Source: Burkholderia cepacia GG4 (lineage in GTDB: Bacteria; Pseudomonadota; Gammaproteobacteria; Burkholderiales; Burkholderiaceae). From it: a stretch of DNA of 64,000 nt. Of this stretch, positions 9,801 through 19,549 are shown piece after piece. The notes beneath the pieces are model-generated. The model ran no database searches. It saw only the letters and a list, made by a program, of their open reading frames with translations, and was not told the DNA's origin. The position numbers and the translations under genes were made by a program. The stretch's first letter is position 1. The number at the start of each line of letters is the position of its first letter. The stretch covers positions 2,542,001 to 2,606,000 of the forward strand of contig NC_018513.1 of NCBI RefSeq assembly GCF_000292915.1, written 5' to 3'.

Positions 9801-9971
9801 GAGCTGCGCCAGCCGCTCGGGATCGCGATCGCGGGCGGCCTGATCGTGTCGCAGGTGCTGACGCTGTTCACGACGCCGGTGATCTACCTCGGCTTCGACG
9901 GGCTCGCGCGCCGCGTGCGCGGCTGGTTCGAACGGCACGGCCCCGACGCCGGCAAGCATACGGGTGCGTAA
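6858..9971 (+). CDS. mdtB: RND multidrug efflux pump, MdtB-like
   Basis: 1037 residues, the normal length for an AcrB-type HAE1 transporter. Twelve membrane segments in two halves are seen, each half carrying a large periplasmic loop. The proton-relay pair is present in TM4 ([17 protein letters not shown]), and the C-terminal half has the family [11 protein letters not shown] and [10 protein letters not shown] motifs. It exports drugs or other amphiphiles by proton antiport. It is followed after three bases by a second, different RND gene. This resembles E. coli MdtB/MdtC, which work as a heterotrimer. Confidence 0.92.
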   Translation: MNPSRLFILRPVGTALLMAAIMLAGLVALRFLPLAALPEVDYPTIQVQTFYPGASPEVMTSSVTAPLERQFGQMPSLNQMSSQSSAGASVITLQFSLDLPLDIAEQEVQAAINAAGNLLPSDLPAPPIYAKVNPADAPVLTLAITSKTLPLTQVQDLADTRLAMKISQIAGVGLVSLSGGNRPAVRIQANPTALAQYGMNLDDLRTTISNLNVNTPKGNFDGPTRAYTINANDQLTSADQYNSAVVAYKSGRPVMLTDVAKVVAGSENTKLGAWVNAEPAIILNVQRQPGANVIQTVDAIKAQLPKLQETLPAALDVQIVTDRTTMIRAAVRDVQFELLLAVGLVVLVMYLFLANIYATIIPSLSVPLSLIGTLAVMYMAGFSLNNLSLMALTIATGFVVDDAIVMIENIARYVEEGDTGLEAALKGSKQIGFTIISLTVSLIAVLIPLLFMGDVVGRLFHEFAITLAVTIVISAVVSLTLVPMMCAKLLRHSPPPESHRFEARVHRAIDWVIARYGVALEWVLNRQRSTLVVALLTLALTALLYVYVPKGFFPAQDTGVIQAITQAPQSISYGAMAERQQALATEILKDPNVESLTSFIGVDGSNITLNSGRMLINLKARDDRSETAAQIIRDLQQRVAHVTGISLFMQSVQDLTIDSTVSPTQYQFMLTSPNPDEFATWVPKLVTRLQQEPSLADVATDLQSNGQSVYIAIDRASAARFGITPATVDNALYDAFGQRIVSTIFTQSNQYRVILESEPKEQHYAESLNDIYLPSAGGGQVPLSSIASFHERPSPLLVAHLSQFPSTTISFNLAPGASLGEAVKAIDAAEKDIGLPTSFQTRFQGAALAFQASLSNQLFLILAAVVTMYIVLGVLYESYIHPITILSTLPSAGVGALLALMITGHDLDIIGIIGIVLLIGIVKKNAIMMIDFALEAERVEGKPPREAIYQACLLRFRPILMTTLAALLGAVPLMVGAGAGSELRQPLGIAIAGGLIVSQVLTLFTTPVIYLGFDGLARRVRGWFERHGPDAGKHTGA

Positions 9972-9974
9972 GCG

Positions 9975-12900
9975 ATGAACCTGTCGCGCCCCTTCATCAA
10001 CCGCCCCGTCGCGACGACGCTGCTCGCGCTCGGCGTCGCGCTCGCGGGCCTGTTCGCGTTCATCAAGCTGCCGGTGTCGCCGCTGCCGCAGGTCGACTTC
10101 CCGACCATCTCGGTGCAGGCATCGCTGCCCGGCGCGAGCCCCGAGACCGTCGCGACCAGCGTGACGAGCCCGCTCGAGCGGCACCTGGGCTCGATCGCGA
10201 ACGTCAGCGAGATGACGTCGACGAGCACCGTCGGCAACGCGCGGATCATCCTGCAGTTCGGGCTGAACCGCGACATCGACGGCGCCGCGCGCGACGTGCA
10301 GGCCGCGATCAACGCGGCGCGCGCCGACCTGCCCGCGTCGCTGAAGAGCAACCCGACGTACCGCAAGGTCAACCCGGCCGACTCGCCGATCATGATCGTG
10401 TCGCTTACGTCGGAGACCTCGTCGCCCGCGAAGCTGTACGACGCCGCGTCGACGGTGCTGCAGCAGTCGCTGTCGCAGATCGACGGCATCGGCCAGGTGT
10501 CGGTGAGCGGCTCCGCAAACCCGGCCGTGCGCGTCGAGCTCGAACCGCATGCGCTGTTCCACTACGGGATCGGCCTCGAGGACGTGCGGGCCGCGCTCGC
10601 GTCCGCGAACGCGAACAGCCCGAAGGGCGCGATCGAGTTCGGCCCGAAGCACTACCAGCTCTATACGAACGACCAGGCCTCGCAGGCGTCGCAATACAGC
10701 GACCTGGTCGTCGCCTACCGCAACGGCGCGGCCGTGCGGCTGTCCGACCTGTCGGAGGTCGTCGACGGCGTCGAGGACCTGCGCAACCTCGGCTTGTCGA
10801 ACGGCAAGCGCGCGGTGCTCGTGATCCTGTACCGCTCCCCCGGCGCGAACATCATCGAGACGATCGACCGCGTGCGCGCGGCGCTGCCGCAACTGACCGC
10901 GTCGCTGCCGGCCGACATCACGGTCACGCCGGTGCTCGACCGCTCGACCACGATCCGCGCGTCGCTGAAGGACACCGAGCACACGCTGCTGATCGCGGTC
11001 AGCCTGGTCGTGATGGTCGTGTTCCTGTTCCTGCGCAACTGGCGCGCGACGCTGATCCCGAGCGTCGCGGTGCCGATCTCGATCATCGGCACGTTCGGCG
11101 CGATGTACCTGCTCGGCTTCTCGATCGACAACCTGTCGCTGATGGCGCTGATCGTCGCGACCGGCTTCGTCGTCGACGATGCGATCGTCGTGCTCGAGAA
11201 CATCACGCGTCACATCGAGAACGGCAAGCCGCGGCTGCAGGCCGCATTCGACGGTGCGCGCGAGGTCGGCTTCACGGTGCTGTCGATGAGCATTTCGCTG
11301 GTCGCGGTGTTCCTGCCGATCCTGCTGATGGGCGGTATCGTCGGCCGCCTGTTCCGCGAGTTCGCGCTGACGCTGTCGCTCGCGATTGGCGTGTCGCTCG
11401 CGGTGTCGCTCACCGTCACGCCGATGATGTGCGCACGGCTGCTGCGCGAGTCGCACGACGTGCAGGAGGAAGGTCGCCTCGGCCGCTTCCTCGAGCACTT
11501 CTTCACGCGGATGCAGCGCGGCTACGAGCGCTCGCTGTCGTGGGCGCTGCGCCGGCCGCTGCTGATCCTGCTGACCCTGTTCGCGACGATCGGGCTGAAC
11601 GTCTACCTGTATATCGTCGTGCCGAAGGGCTTCTTCCCGCAGCAGGACACCGGGCTGATGATCGGCGGCATCCAGGCCGACCAGTCGACCTCGTTCCAGG
11701 CGATGAAGCTGAAGTTCTCCGAGATGATGCGGATCGTGCAGGCCAACCCGAACGTGAAGAGCGTCGCGGGCTTCACCGGCGGCACGCAGACCAACTCGGG
11801 CTTCATGTTCGTCACGCTGAAGGACCGCACCGAGCGCAAGCTGTCGGCCGACCAGGTGATCCAGCAGCTGCGCAAGCCGCTGTCGGAGGTCTCGGGTGCA
11901 CGCACGTTCCTGCAGGCCGCGCAGGACATCCGTGTCGGCGGCCGGCAGAGCAACGCGCAGTACCAGTTCACGCTGCTCGGCGATTCGAGCGCCGAGCTGT
12001 TCAAGTGGGGGCCGCTGCTGACCGAGGCGCTGCAAAAGCGTCCCGAGCTGACCGACGTGAACTCCGATCAGCAGCAAGGCGGCCTCGAAGCGATGGTGAC
12101 GATCGACCGCGCGACCGCCGCGCGGCTCGGCATCAAGCCGTCGCAGATCGACAACACGCTGTACGACGCATTCGGCCAGCGCCAGGTCTCGACGATCTAC
12201 AACCCGCTGAACCAGTACCACGTCGTGATGGAAGTCGCGCCGAAATACTGGCAGAGCCCGCAGATGCTGAACGAAGTGTGGATCAGCACGTCGGGCGGCA
12301 GCGCGAACGGCTCGCAGACGACCAACGCGGCCGCCGGCACCTTCGTCGCGACGTCGGCCCGCACGTCGAGCGCCGGCACGGGCACCACCAGTGCCGCGGC
12401 GATCGCGTCCGATTCCGCACGCAACCAGGCGCTCAACTCGATCGCGTCGAGCGGCAAGTCGAGCGCGTCGTCGGGTGCGGCGGTGTCGACGTCGAAGTCG
12501 ACGATGATCCCGCTGTCGGCGATCGCGACCTTCGGCCCGAGCACGACGCCGCTGTCGGTCAGCCACCAGGGGCTGTTCGTCGCGACGACCATCTCGTTCA
12601 ACCTGCCGCCGGGCGTATCGCTGTCGGAAGCGACCCAGGTGATCTACCAGACGATGGCGCAAGTGGGCGTGCCGCCGACGATCGTCGGCAGCTTCCAGGG
12701 CACCGCGCAAGCGTTCCAGCAGTCGACGAACGACCAGCCGATCCTGATCCTCGCGGCGCTGCTGGCCGTCTACATCGTGCTCGGGATCCTGTACGAGAGC
12801 TACATCCACCCGATCACGATCCTGTCGACGCTGCCGTCGGCCGGCGTCGGCGCGCTGCTCGCGCTGCTGCTGTTCAAGACCGAGTTCAGCATCATCGCGC

Positions 12901-13283
12901 TGATCGGCGTGATCCTGCTGATCGGTATCGTGAAGAAGAACGCGATCATGATGGTCGACTTCGCGATCGACCAGACGCGCAACGCCCACAAGTCGTCGTT
13001 CGATGCGATCCACGAGGCGTGCCTGCTGCGCTTCCGGCCGATCATGATGACGACGATGGCGGCACTGCTCGGCGCGCTGCCGCTCGCGTTCGGCCATGGC
13101 GACGGCGCCGAGCTGCGCGCGCCGCTCGGGATCGCGATCGCCGGCGGCCTGGTCGTGTCGCAGGTGCTGACGCTCTATACGACGCCGGTCGTCTATCTGT
13201 ACATGGACCGGCTGCGCGTGTGGAGCGAGAAGCGCCGCAACCGCCGCGGCAGTTCGGGCGGGCCGGCAGTGGCCGGCGAGTAA
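9975..13283 (+). CDS. mdtC: RND multidrug efflux pump, MdtC-like, with Ser/Ala-rich insert
   Basis: 1102 residues, about 65-70 longer than usual. TM4 again has [17 protein letters not shown], and the second half keeps [11 protein letters not shown] and [10 protein letters not shown]. The extra length is a low-complexity S/A/T/G-rich stretch at about residues 773-842, within the second periplasmic loop near the docking domain; its flanks (NEVWIS before, [11 protein letters not shown] after) align with ordinary pumps. It starts three bases after the MdtB-like gene, so translation is probably coupled. No outer-membrane factor follows, so the system must borrow a TolC/OprM-type channel. Confidence 0.92.
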   Translation: MNLSRPFINRPVATTLLALGVALAGLFAFIKLPVSPLPQVDFPTISVQASLPGASPETVATSVTSPLERHLGSIANVSEMTSTSTVGNARIILQFGLNRDIDGAARDVQAAINAARADLPASLKSNPTYRKVNPADSPIMIVSLTSETSSPAKLYDAASTVLQQSLSQIDGIGQVSVSGSANPAVRVELEPHALFHYGIGLEDVRAALASANANSPKGAIEFGPKHYQLYTNDQASQASQYSDLVVAYRNGAAVRLSDLSEVVDGVEDLRNLGLSNGKRAVLVILYRSPGANIIETIDRVRAALPQLTASLPADITVTPVLDRSTTIRASLKDTEHTLLIAVSLVVMVVFLFLRNWRATLIPSVAVPISIIGTFGAMYLLGFSIDNLSLMALIVATGFVVDDAIVVLENITRHIENGKPRLQAAFDGAREVGFTVLSMSISLVAVFLPILLMGGIVGRLFREFALTLSLAIGVSLAVSLTVTPMMCARLLRESHDVQEEGRLGRFLEHFFTRMQRGYERSLSWALRRPLLILLTLFATIGLNVYLYIVVPKGFFPQQDTGLMIGGIQADQSTSFQAMKLKFSEMMRIVQANPNVKSVAGFTGGTQTNSGFMFVTLKDRTERKLSADQVIQQLRKPLSEVSGARTFLQAAQDIRVGGRQSNAQYQFTLLGDSSAELFKWGPLLTEALQKRPELTDVNSDQQQGGLEAMVTIDRATAARLGIKPSQIDNTLYDAFGQRQVSTIYNPLNQYHVVMEVAPKYWQSPQMLNEVWISTSGGSANGSQTTNAAAGTFVATSARTSSAGTGTTSAAAIASDSARNQALNSIASSGKSSASSGAAVSTSKSTMIPLSAIATFGPSTTPLSVSHQGLFVATTISFNLPPGVSLSEATQVIYQTMAQVGVPPTIVGSFQGTAQAFQQSTNDQPILILAALLAVYIVLGILYESYIHPITILSTLPSAGVGALLALLLFKTEFSIIALIGVILLIGIVKKNAIMMVDFAIDQTRNAHKSSFDAIHEACLLRFRPIMMTTMAALLGALPLAFGHGDGAELRAPLGIAIAGGLVVSQVLTLYTTPVVYLYMDRLRVWSEKRRNRRGSSGGPAVAGE

Positions 13284-13441
13284 GCCGGTAACGGCAAGCG
13301 GCCGTACACGGGACGAACGGGCATGCCGCCCCGCTCCGTGTATGGCCGGCGCCGCGGGAAGGTCGCGGCGCAACGCGTCGATCGCCGTGCGCGGCCTGCG
13401 TTGGCGTCCCGCTCCGGCGCCCCCCTCCGGCGTCACCCGAC

Positions 13442-13700
13442 GCTCAGCGATAGTCAGCGCCGGTCGATTGCGTCGGCCGCGTGTCCGACAAGCGCTGCAC
13501 CGCGTCGTCGATCATCACGGGCACCTGCTGCCACCGCGCGCGGCCTTGCCGACGAGATGCACGGCGCAGGCGCCGCACGCGCCGATACCCCAGCCGTATT
13601 GGGTGCCGGTCAGCCGGGCCGAGTCGCGAATGCCCCACCGAAGCGGCGTATCGGGATCGCCGTCGACATCGAACGGCTGCCCGTTCAGCATAAAGCGCAT
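13442..13700 (-). pseudogene. Remnant of a 2Fe-2S oxidoreductase small subunit (IorA-like)
   Basis: A start at 13700 with GGGAG ten bases upstream gives a short protein opening MRFMLNGQPFDVDG and leading to LTGTQYGWGIGACGACAVH. This is the plant-type ferredoxin half of isoquinoline/aldehyde oxidoreductase small subunits, normally about 150 residues with YGCGIGxCGxC. The first cluster cysteine is tryptophan here. The frame stops at 13515 soon after the last cysteine of the first cluster, and the second 2Fe-2S domain is missing. A shift into another frame continues to a stop at about 13442. No large molybdenum subunit is next to it. I read it as a decayed fragment. Confidence 0.6.
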
Positions 13701-13974
13701 CGGCTGTCTCCCTGTTGCGCATCGTCGGTTCGTCATCCGGTGGATGACGGCCATGGTTGACAGAGATTCCTGGCGGCGCAAGCAGCCGCGCCAACGACCT
13801 TTGCCCCCGAAAAATAGCCGATCGTCCAGATCGTTTCAGCCGACGATTCGCGCCTGGCCGCGCGCCTGCCGCCGCCGTTGCGGCCGGGTTCGCCGCGGCT
13901 CCGGCTTGCACGCCGGCCGCGATCGGCTATCGTGTGTCCATGCCCACCCTCGCGCCCCGTCCCGGAGGCACGCC

Positions 13975-14358
13975 ATGAACGTCCAGCTGAACCATACGAT
14001 CGTCTGGTGCCACGACAAGCGCGCGTCGAGCCGCTTCCTCACCGAACTTCTGGAACTGCCCGCGCCGACGCCGTTCGGCGCGATGCTGGTGGTCCAGCTC
14101 GACAACGGCGTGTCGCTCGATTTCTACGAAAAGGAGGGAGAGATCACAGCCCAGCACTACGCGTTCCTGACCGATGAAGCCGGCTTCGATCGCGTGTTCG
14201 CGCGCATTCGCGAGCGCGGGCTGCCCCACTGGGCCGATCCGGCGAAACGGCAGCCCGGCGACATTTACCGCCACAACGGCGGGCGCGGCGTGTATTTCGA
14301 CGACCCGGACGGTCACTTCCTCGAAGTGATGACGCGGCCGTACGTGCTGAACGGGTAA
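13975..14358 (+). CDS. VOC/glyoxalase-fold protein
   Basis: 127 residues. The ATG at 13975 follows a GGAGG seven bases upstream. The sequence has the paired beta-alpha-beta-beta-beta units of the vicinal oxygen chelate family. H8 at the start (LNHTIVWCHD) and the C-terminal FDDPDGHFLEVMTRPY give the usual metal-ligand His and Glu. Such single-domain proteins are dioxygenases, isomerases or antibiotic-binding proteins. The substrate is not deducible. It stands alone between the efflux operon and a convergent gene. Confidence 0.82.
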   Translation: MNVQLNHTIVWCHDKRASSRFLTELLELPAPTPFGAMLVVQLDNGVSLDFYEKEGEITAQHYAFLTDEAGFDRVFARIRERGLPHWADPAKRQPGDIYRHNGGRGVYFDDPDGHFLEVMTRPYVLNG

Positions 14359-14466
14359 GGGAGTGCATCGGCCGGCATGGCGCTGGCCGGGTTTGCGGCG
14401 CGGGCGGCGCCCTGGGTCGGACACCGCCCCGCCGGGCGACCGGGCGACCGGGCGGCCGTACGACCG

Positions 14467-15987
14467 TTATTCGGCGGCCGCCGCCGTCTTGCGCGGACGA
14501 CGCGCGCGGGTGGCCGTCTTGCGGGCCGGCTTCTTCGGCTTTGCGGCGGCCACTGCTTCAGCGGCAGATTCACCGGCCGATTCACCAGCCAGTTCGGCCG
14601 GCGCAGCTTCATGCGACGGCTGCGCGGCAGGCACCGAAGCGCCGTACTCGCCGGCCGTCGGCACCGCGTGCTGCGCCGCGACGTGCCGATCCTCACCGTG
14701 CTCCGCATCGCGATGCGCCGCTTCGGCATGCTTGCCGTCCGCATGCTTGCCGTCCGCATGCTTGTCGGCGCCATGCTTCGCGCCGCCATGCGCCGCCTCG
14801 TCCGGCTTCGCGGCTGCGTGACGGCCGGCGGCCTTCGCGTCGCCACCCTTCTTCGCACCGGTCTTCTTCGCCGCGCTCTTGCGGGCGCGCTTGCGGCCGT
14901 CCTTCGCGTCGCCGTGCGTACCGGTCGCTTCGGCCGCTTCCACCGCTTCCGTCACTTCGGCCGGCACGATCGCCGCTTCGCTGATGACGTCGGCGACGGT
15001 CGCCTCTTCCACCTCGTCCTGCACGCTTTCATGCACGGCCGCTTCGGCCCGCTGCCCGCGCCGCCGCGCCGCACGCTTGGCCGGCGCCGGCTCCGCGTGC
15101 CGCGCGCCATGGCCGTGCGGCGCGGCACCCATGTCGCGCGCCGCGGCGACAGGCTCGGCCGCGGCCGACTGGCGCGGCCGCGATACGAACGCGCCCGACT
15201 TGTCGTCGCGCCCCACTTCGAGCAGGCCGCGCGCCTGCGCTTCGTCGAGCAGGTTGCCGAACGCCCGGAAGCCGTAATACGACTCGTTGAAGTCCGGCTT
15301 GCGGCGCTTGATCGCGCTCTTGAGCACCGACGCCCAGATCTTGCCGACGTCGTCGCGCTCGGACGCCAGCGCGTCGAAGGTCTCGACCGCGAGTGCGATC
15401 GCCTCGGTCCGGCGCGCTTCGATCTCGGGCTTGCGCGACGGCTCGTCGGGCCGCTTCGCGCCGCCGTTGCCGGTGCGCTGCTGTTCGCGCTTCGCCAGCG
15501 CGCGCTGCTGCTCGCGCACCAGATCGTCGTAGAAAATGAATTCGTCACAGTTCGCGACCAGCAGGTCCGACGTCGACTTCTTCACGCCGACTCCGATCAC
15601 CTTCTTCGCGTTCTCGCGCAACTTCGACACGAGCGGCGAAAAATCCGAGTCGCCGCTGATGATCACGAACGTGTCGACGTGCGACTTCGTGTAGCAGAGG
15701 TCGAGCGCATCCACGACGAGCCGGATGTCGGCCGAGTTCTTGCCCGACTGGCGCACGTGCGGGATCTCGATCAGCTCGAAGCTCGCCTCGTGCATCGACG
15801 CCTTGAAGCCCTTGTAGCGCTCCCAGTCGCAGTACGCCTTCTTCACGACGATGCTGCCCTTCAGCAGCAGCCGCTCCAGCACGGGCTTGATGTCGAACTT
15901 CTCGTACTTCGCGTCGCGCACGCCGAGCGCGACGTTCTCGAAGTCGCAGAACACGGCCATGCTGACGTTGTCCAGGGGTAATGCCAT
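14467..15987 (-). CDS. NYN-domain nuclease with LOTUS/OST-HTH domain and repetitive tail
   Basis: 506 residues from the ATG at 15987. Residues about 8-150 are a NYN (PIN-like) domain of the LabA/DUF88 type, with acidic metal-binding residues in AVFCDFENVALG, SADIRLVVDALD and IISGDSDFSPL. This group is expected to cut or bind RNA. A LOTUS/OST-HTH-like domain at about 195-275 (IWASVLKSAIKRRKPDF, YYGFRAFGNLLDEA) would bind RNA or protein. From about 285 on the protein is disordered, rich in A, K, E and H, with DGKHA repeats, and ends in a basic K/R cluster. It is transcribed alone, convergent with the VOC gene. The biological target is unknown. Confidence 0.85.
   Translation of the reverse strand: MALPLDNVSMAVFCDFENVALGVRDAKYEKFDIKPVLERLLLKGSIVVKKAYCDWERYKGFKASMHEASFELIEIPHVRQSGKNSADIRLVVDALDLCYTKSHVDTFVIISGDSDFSPLVSKLRENAKKVIGVGVKKSTSDLLVANCDEFIFYDDLVREQQRALAKREQQRTGNGGAKRPDEPSRKPEIEARRTEAIALAVETFDALASERDDVGKIWASVLKSAIKRRKPDFNESYYGFRAFGNLLDEAQARGLLEVGRDDKSGAFVSRPRQSAAAEPVAAARDMGAAPHGHGARHAEPAPAKRAARRRGQRAEAAVHESVQDEVEEATVADVISEAAIVPAEVTEAVEAAEATGTHGDAKDGRKRARKSAAKKTGAKKGGDAKAAGRHAAAKPDEAAHGGAKHGADKHADGKHADGKHAEAAHRDAEHGEDRHVAAQHAVPTAGEYGASVPAAQPSHEAAPAELAGESAGESAAEAVAAAKPKKPARKTATRARRPRKTAAAAE
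14726..14770. repeat. 15-base tandem repeat inside the NYN gene
   Basis: GCATGCTTGCCGTCC occurs twice exactly and a third time with changes. On the coding strand it encodes repeated DGKHA units. Copy-number slippage here would change tail length without shifting frame. Confidence 0.8.
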
Positions 15988-16250
15988 GTGTACTCCAACC
16001 GGTTGGTCGCCGCGTTGTATTGCGTAGCGGCGAAAAATGCATCGCGCACATGATAGCCGGTCGGCGGGTCGATTCCGCAATCGGCGTGCGCGACGCGGCG
16101 CCGACGGGGCCCCGCGCGCGGCCGCGCCGGCAAGCCTTGTGCGCTACGGCCCTCATTACCTGCGCGCCGCCTGCCCAATTCGACATACACTTGAGTATCA
16201 GTCGTCCGTCCCTATCTGGAAGGATGACGCATCGAGCAAGGAGCGGTTTC

Positions 16251-16880
16251 ATGACGACGAAGGTACTGCTGATTGGCGCGACCGGCCGCACGGGCCAGGC
16301 CTGCGCGGATCTGCTGCTCAAGCAGCCGGAATTCGAGGTGACTGCGCTGGTGCGCCGGCACGGCTATGCGCTGCCCGGCGCGAAGGTCGTCGAGGCCGAT
16401 CTGACGGGCGATTTCTCGCACGCGTTCCAGGGCATCACGCATGTGATCTACGCGGCCGGCTCGGCAGAGTCGGAAGGCGCCGCCGAAGAGGAGCAGATCG
16501 ACCGCGACGCGGTCGCGCGCGCGGCCGAGCATGCGCTCGCCTACAACGTGCAGAAGCTGGTCGTGATCAGTTCGCTGACCGCGTACTGGCCGGAGCGCAC
16601 CAGCGACGCGCTGCGCCACTATTCACAGATGAAACACGAAGGAGACGAACGCGTGATCGCGTCGGGCATCGACTACGTGATCCTGCGCCCCGGCCCGCTC
16701 GCGGACGGCCCGGGCGTCGGCAAGATCGCGCTGACCGAGGAGCCGCTCGACGCGGCGCCGCCCGTGTCGCGCCAGGACGTCGCATGGGCCGCGATCGAAG
16801 CGATCAAGCTTGGCATCACGCGCAAGGTCGTCGGCTTCGTCGGCGGCGGCGTGCCGATCGAGCAGGCGTTGCGCGCGTAA
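16251..16880 (+). CDS. NAD(P)-binding Rossmann-fold reductase (atypical SDR)
   Basis: 209 residues. The ATG at 16251 follows AGGAG about 7 bases upstream. The N-terminal LLIGATGRTGQACADLL contains the GxxGxxG dinucleotide loop of NAD(P)H-binding (NmrA/SDR5-like) proteins. Other motifs are VIYAAGS at about 68, VVISSLTAYW at about 100 and a YSQMKHEGDE segment with Tyr and Lys placed as in SDR catalytic pairs. LRPGPLADG is typical of this group. Small proteins of this type act as flavin/quinone reductases or redox sensors. It stands alone, convergent with the peroxiredoxin gene. Confidence 0.82.
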   Translation: MTTKVLLIGATGRTGQACADLLLKQPEFEVTALVRRHGYALPGAKVVEADLTGDFSHAFQGITHVIYAAGSAESEGAAEEEQIDRDAVARAAEHALAYNVQKLVVISSLTAYWPERTSDALRHYSQMKHEGDERVIASGIDYVILRPGPLADGPGVGKIALTEEPLDAAPPVSRQDVAWAAIEAIKLGITRKVVGFVGGGVPIEQALRA

Positions 16881-16913
16881 CGCGCCCCGCGCTGCCGCGC
16901 GTTTCCTGCTGCC

Positions 16914-16936
16914 GGCGGCCCGCGCTGCGGGCCGCC
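16914..16936. terminator. Hairpin between convergent genes
   Basis: Perfect 10-base stem GGCGGCCCGC/GCGGGCCGCC with a 3-base loop, between the ends of the reductase (plus) and peroxiredoxin (minus) genes. There is no good U-run, so termination efficiency is uncertain. Confidence 0.45.
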
Positions 16937-16947
16937 TTGCCGTGCGC

Positions 16948-17499
16948 TTATTGCTTCGGGTGCGCGTCGGCCCACGCCTTGACCACGCCGAGCGTGTTCT
17001 CGACGTGCTTGTCGGGCGACAGGCTCGTGTATTCGTACAGCACCTTCCCTTCCGGCGAAATCACGTAGGACACGCGGTTCGCGCGATCGAGCGCGGGCAG
17101 CTTCGCGTCGTATTCGCGGATGATCTTCGCGTCCGGGTCGGCCGCGACCGGGAACTTGCTGCGGCACTCGCTCACCGAGAACTTGGACAGCGTGTCGATG
17201 TTGTCTGCGGATACGCCGATCACCGTCGCGCCGTAAGCCTTGTAATGATCGACCGCATCCGCGAACGCATGCGCCTCGATCGTGCAGCCCTTCGTGAACG
17301 CGGCCGGGTAGAAATACAACACGACCGGCCCATGCTTCAGCGCATCGGCGAGCGAGTACGTGTAAGTCTTGCCGCCCAGCGACGCCTGCGTCGTAAAGCC
17401 GGGCGCCGTGTCGCCCGGCTTCAGTTCCGCCTGCGCCACGAGCGCATGACCGGCCACCAGCAGCGCCGCCGCGGCGCCCACCAACAGTTTTCGCTTCAT
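16948..17499 (-). CDS. Exported peroxiredoxin (AhpC/TSA, BCP-like)
   Basis: 183 residues. The ATG at 17499 is preferred over the one at 17511 because GAGGA lies 5 bases upstream. A signal peptide (hydrophobic 5-20, cleavage near VAQA) directs it to the periplasm. The thioredoxin fold carries the peroxidatic cysteine C72 in PAAFTKGCT (PxxxTxxC), and a second cysteine C112 (ECRSKFP) is a likely resolving residue. It reduces hydrogen peroxide or organic peroxides in the cell envelope. An exported BCP-type peroxiredoxin needs a periplasmic thiol donor, which is not encoded nearby. It is a single gene. Confidence 0.87.
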   Translation of the reverse strand: MKRKLLVGAAAALLVAGHALVAQAELKPGDTAPGFTTQASLGGKTYTYSLADALKHGPVVLYFYPAAFTKGCTIEAHAFADAVDHYKAYGATVIGVSADNIDTLSKFSVSECRSKFPVAADPDAKIIREYDAKLPALDRANRVSYVISPEGKVLYEYTSLSPDKHVENTLGVVKAWADAHPKQ

Positions 17500-17689
17500 C
17501 TGCGTCCTCATTTCTTATAAAGTCAGCCTCGATGTAGGCCACGCCGGCGTTCGACGGTCGAACGCCGGCCTGCACGACCCGGTCCGGCGGTAGCGCCAGC
17601 CGCGGCCGGCCGGCCGGTTAAAGATTCCGCGCAGCCTGCCGTTATTCCTTCCGGACAACCGGTTCCAGCCCTTCACGTCAGCGAGACAC

Positions 17690-19522
17690 ATGGAAGCCAA
17701 CAGGAAACAGACGCCACGCAAGGGCTCCTGGCGCAACGCCTTGCATACGCTGCGCCGCTTCGCCTGGTCGGGCGGCGCGCTGATGCCTGCGCGCGCCGGC
17801 GCGCCGCGCCGCGACGATACCGTGCGCAACTGGCTGGAGCAGACGGTCGGCACGGTGGATTTCCTCGCCCATGTCGACCGCGAGCTGCGTTTTCTGTACG
17901 TCTCCGACGCAAGCCTGCGCTTCATCGGCTATCACCGCGACTACCTGCACACGCTGACGCTGCGCGACCTGATCGCGGAACAGGATACCGCGGTGCTCGA
18001 AGGCTTGCTTGCGCGCGCCGCGCGTTCCGGCCAGGTCGAGAAGGCGACGATGTGCATCGTCAAGTCGCTCACCTACCCGCTCGACGTCGAGGTTCGCGCG
18101 TACAAGAGCCGCCACCACGGCGTCGACGGCTTCGCGATCGCCGCGTTCGACGTGTCGGCATGGCGCGCACTCGAGGCGCGCCTGACGTACGAAATGCACC
18201 ACGATCAGATGACAGGGCTCGGCAACCTGTCCGCGCTCGTGCCCGCGCTGATGCGCGCGCAGCAGGCCGCCGACGAGGCCGGCACCTGCGCGGCGCTGCT
18301 GCTGCTCGATCTCGACGACTACCAGCGTATCAACCGCGCACTCGGCTACGACGCCGGCGACGCGCTGCTGCGCGAAACCGCGCAGCGGCTGCAGGCGCTC
18401 GTCACGCCCGGCGAACAGCTCGCGCGTGTCGCCAGCGACAAGTTCGCGGTCGTGTTCACCGCGCCGAACCGCGCACGCGCAAGCGACGCCGCGGACGCGC
18501 TCGCGCGCCGGCTGCAGGCGTCGGTGCGCGAACCGTACGTGTACCAGGGGCAGACCGTGCACCTGTCCGCGAGCATCGGCATCGCGCTGTATCCCGACGA
18601 ACGCGCAGCGCCGCATCGCGCGCAGCACCACAGCCCGCTGCTGCGCCGCGCCGACCATGCGCTCGCGCAGGCGAAGGCATCGGGCGGCAATGCGCTCGCG
18701 TTTCATGCGCCGGTCGACGATCCGGCCGATGCCGAGCGGCTCAAGCTCGAGGCCGACCTGTACGACGGCGTGCGCAACGGCGAGTTCTCGCTCCACTTCC
18801 AGCCGATCACGCGCAGCCAGTCGGGCGCGGTGGACGGCGTCGAGGCGCTGATCCGCTGGCGCCATCCGGTGCACGGCCTCGTGCCGCCGGCGACCTTCAT
18901 TCCGCTCGCCGAATCGATCGGCCTGATCAACTATCTCGGCAACTGGGTGCTCAAGGCCGCGTGCATGCAGCTCGTCGCGTGGGACCGCCAGGGGCTCGCG
19001 CTGCAGTATGTGGCGGTCAACGTGTCGCCGCAGCAGTTCCGCGACCCGCGCTTCACGCACAGCGTGCGCGAGGCGATCGCGCTCACCGGCATCGACCCGC
19101 GCCGCATCGTGCTGGAGATCACCGAAAGCCTGCTGATGCACGATCCCGCGCAGGCGAAGGGGCTGCTCGAGGAGCTGACCGATCTCGGCATCCGCTTCGC
19201 GATCGACGATTTCGGCACCGGCTATTCGAGCCTCGCGTACCTGCAGCGCTTCCCGCTCGCGAAGCTGAAGATCGACCGCAGCTTCGTCGAGAACCTGCTG
19301 ACGTCGCGCAACGATCGCGCGATCGTGTCGGCGGTGGTCGGCCTCGCGCAGACGCTCGATCTCGAACTCGTCGCCGAAGGCGTCGAGACCGAGGCACAGC
19401 GCGAACTGCTGACCGAGATGGGCTGCAACCATATCCAGGGCTGGCTCGTCTGCCAGGCGCTGCCGTCCGAAGAGCTCGCACGGCGCTTCGAGGCGCAGCA
19501 ACTACGCCTGCACGCCGCCTGA
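17690..19522 (+). CDS. PAS-GGDEF-EAL protein, predicted c-di-GMP phosphodiesterase
   Basis: 610 residues and cytoplasmic: no membrane segment. A PAS-like sensor spans about 48-160. The GGDEF domain (about 170-340) keeps its fold, but its signature is ASDKF (248-252), so it should not make c-di-GMP. The EAL domain (about 350-600) keeps VEALIRW, VNVSPQQF, EITES, DDFGTGYSSL, KIDRSFV and EGVET, the metal and catalytic residues of active phosphodiesterases; only the late motif varies (QGWLVCQALP for QGYL). It is followed after 27 bases by an HDOD gene, and the two are probably cotranscribed. Role: lowering c-di-GMP in response to a signal bound by PAS, perhaps with the degenerate GGDEF as a GTP sensor. 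Confidence 0.9.
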   Translation: MEANRKQTPRKGSWRNALHTLRRFAWSGGALMPARAGAPRRDDTVRNWLEQTVGTVDFLAHVDRELRFLYVSDASLRFIGYHRDYLHTLTLRDLIAEQDTAVLEGLLARAARSGQVEKATMCIVKSLTYPLDVEVRAYKSRHHGVDGFAIAAFDVSAWRALEARLTYEMHHDQMTGLGNLSALVPALMRAQQAADEAGTCAALLLLDLDDYQRINRALGYDAGDALLRETAQRLQALVTPGEQLARVASDKFAVVFTAPNRARASDAADALARRLQASVREPYVYQGQTVHLSASIGIALYPDERAAPHRAQHHSPLLRRADHALAQAKASGGNALAFHAPVDDPADAERLKLEADLYDGVRNGEFSLHFQPITRSQSGAVDGVEALIRWRHPVHGLVPPATFIPLAESIGLINYLGNWVLKAACMQLVAWDRQGLALQYVAVNVSPQQFRDPRFTHSVREAIALTGIDPRRIVLEITESLLMHDPAQAKGLLEELTDLGIRFAIDDFGTGYSSLAYLQRFPLAKLKIDRSFVENLLTSRNDRAIVSAVVGLAQTLDLELVAEGVETEAQRELLTEMGCNHIQGWLVCQALPSEELARRFEAQQLRLHAA

Positions 19523-19549
19523 CGCACGCGGCGAACCGGACAAATCCGT

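Noticed and set aside
7676..13291. An 1871-codon open frame on the plus strand in another frame of the RND genes
   Set aside because: Shadow with Arg/Ala-rich composition; the true frames carry complete RND motifs.
5316..13436. A 2706-codon open frame on the minus strand opposite the RND genes
   Set aside because: Arg/His/Asp-rich shadow of GC-rich coding sequence; it has no domain and lies opposite three real genes.
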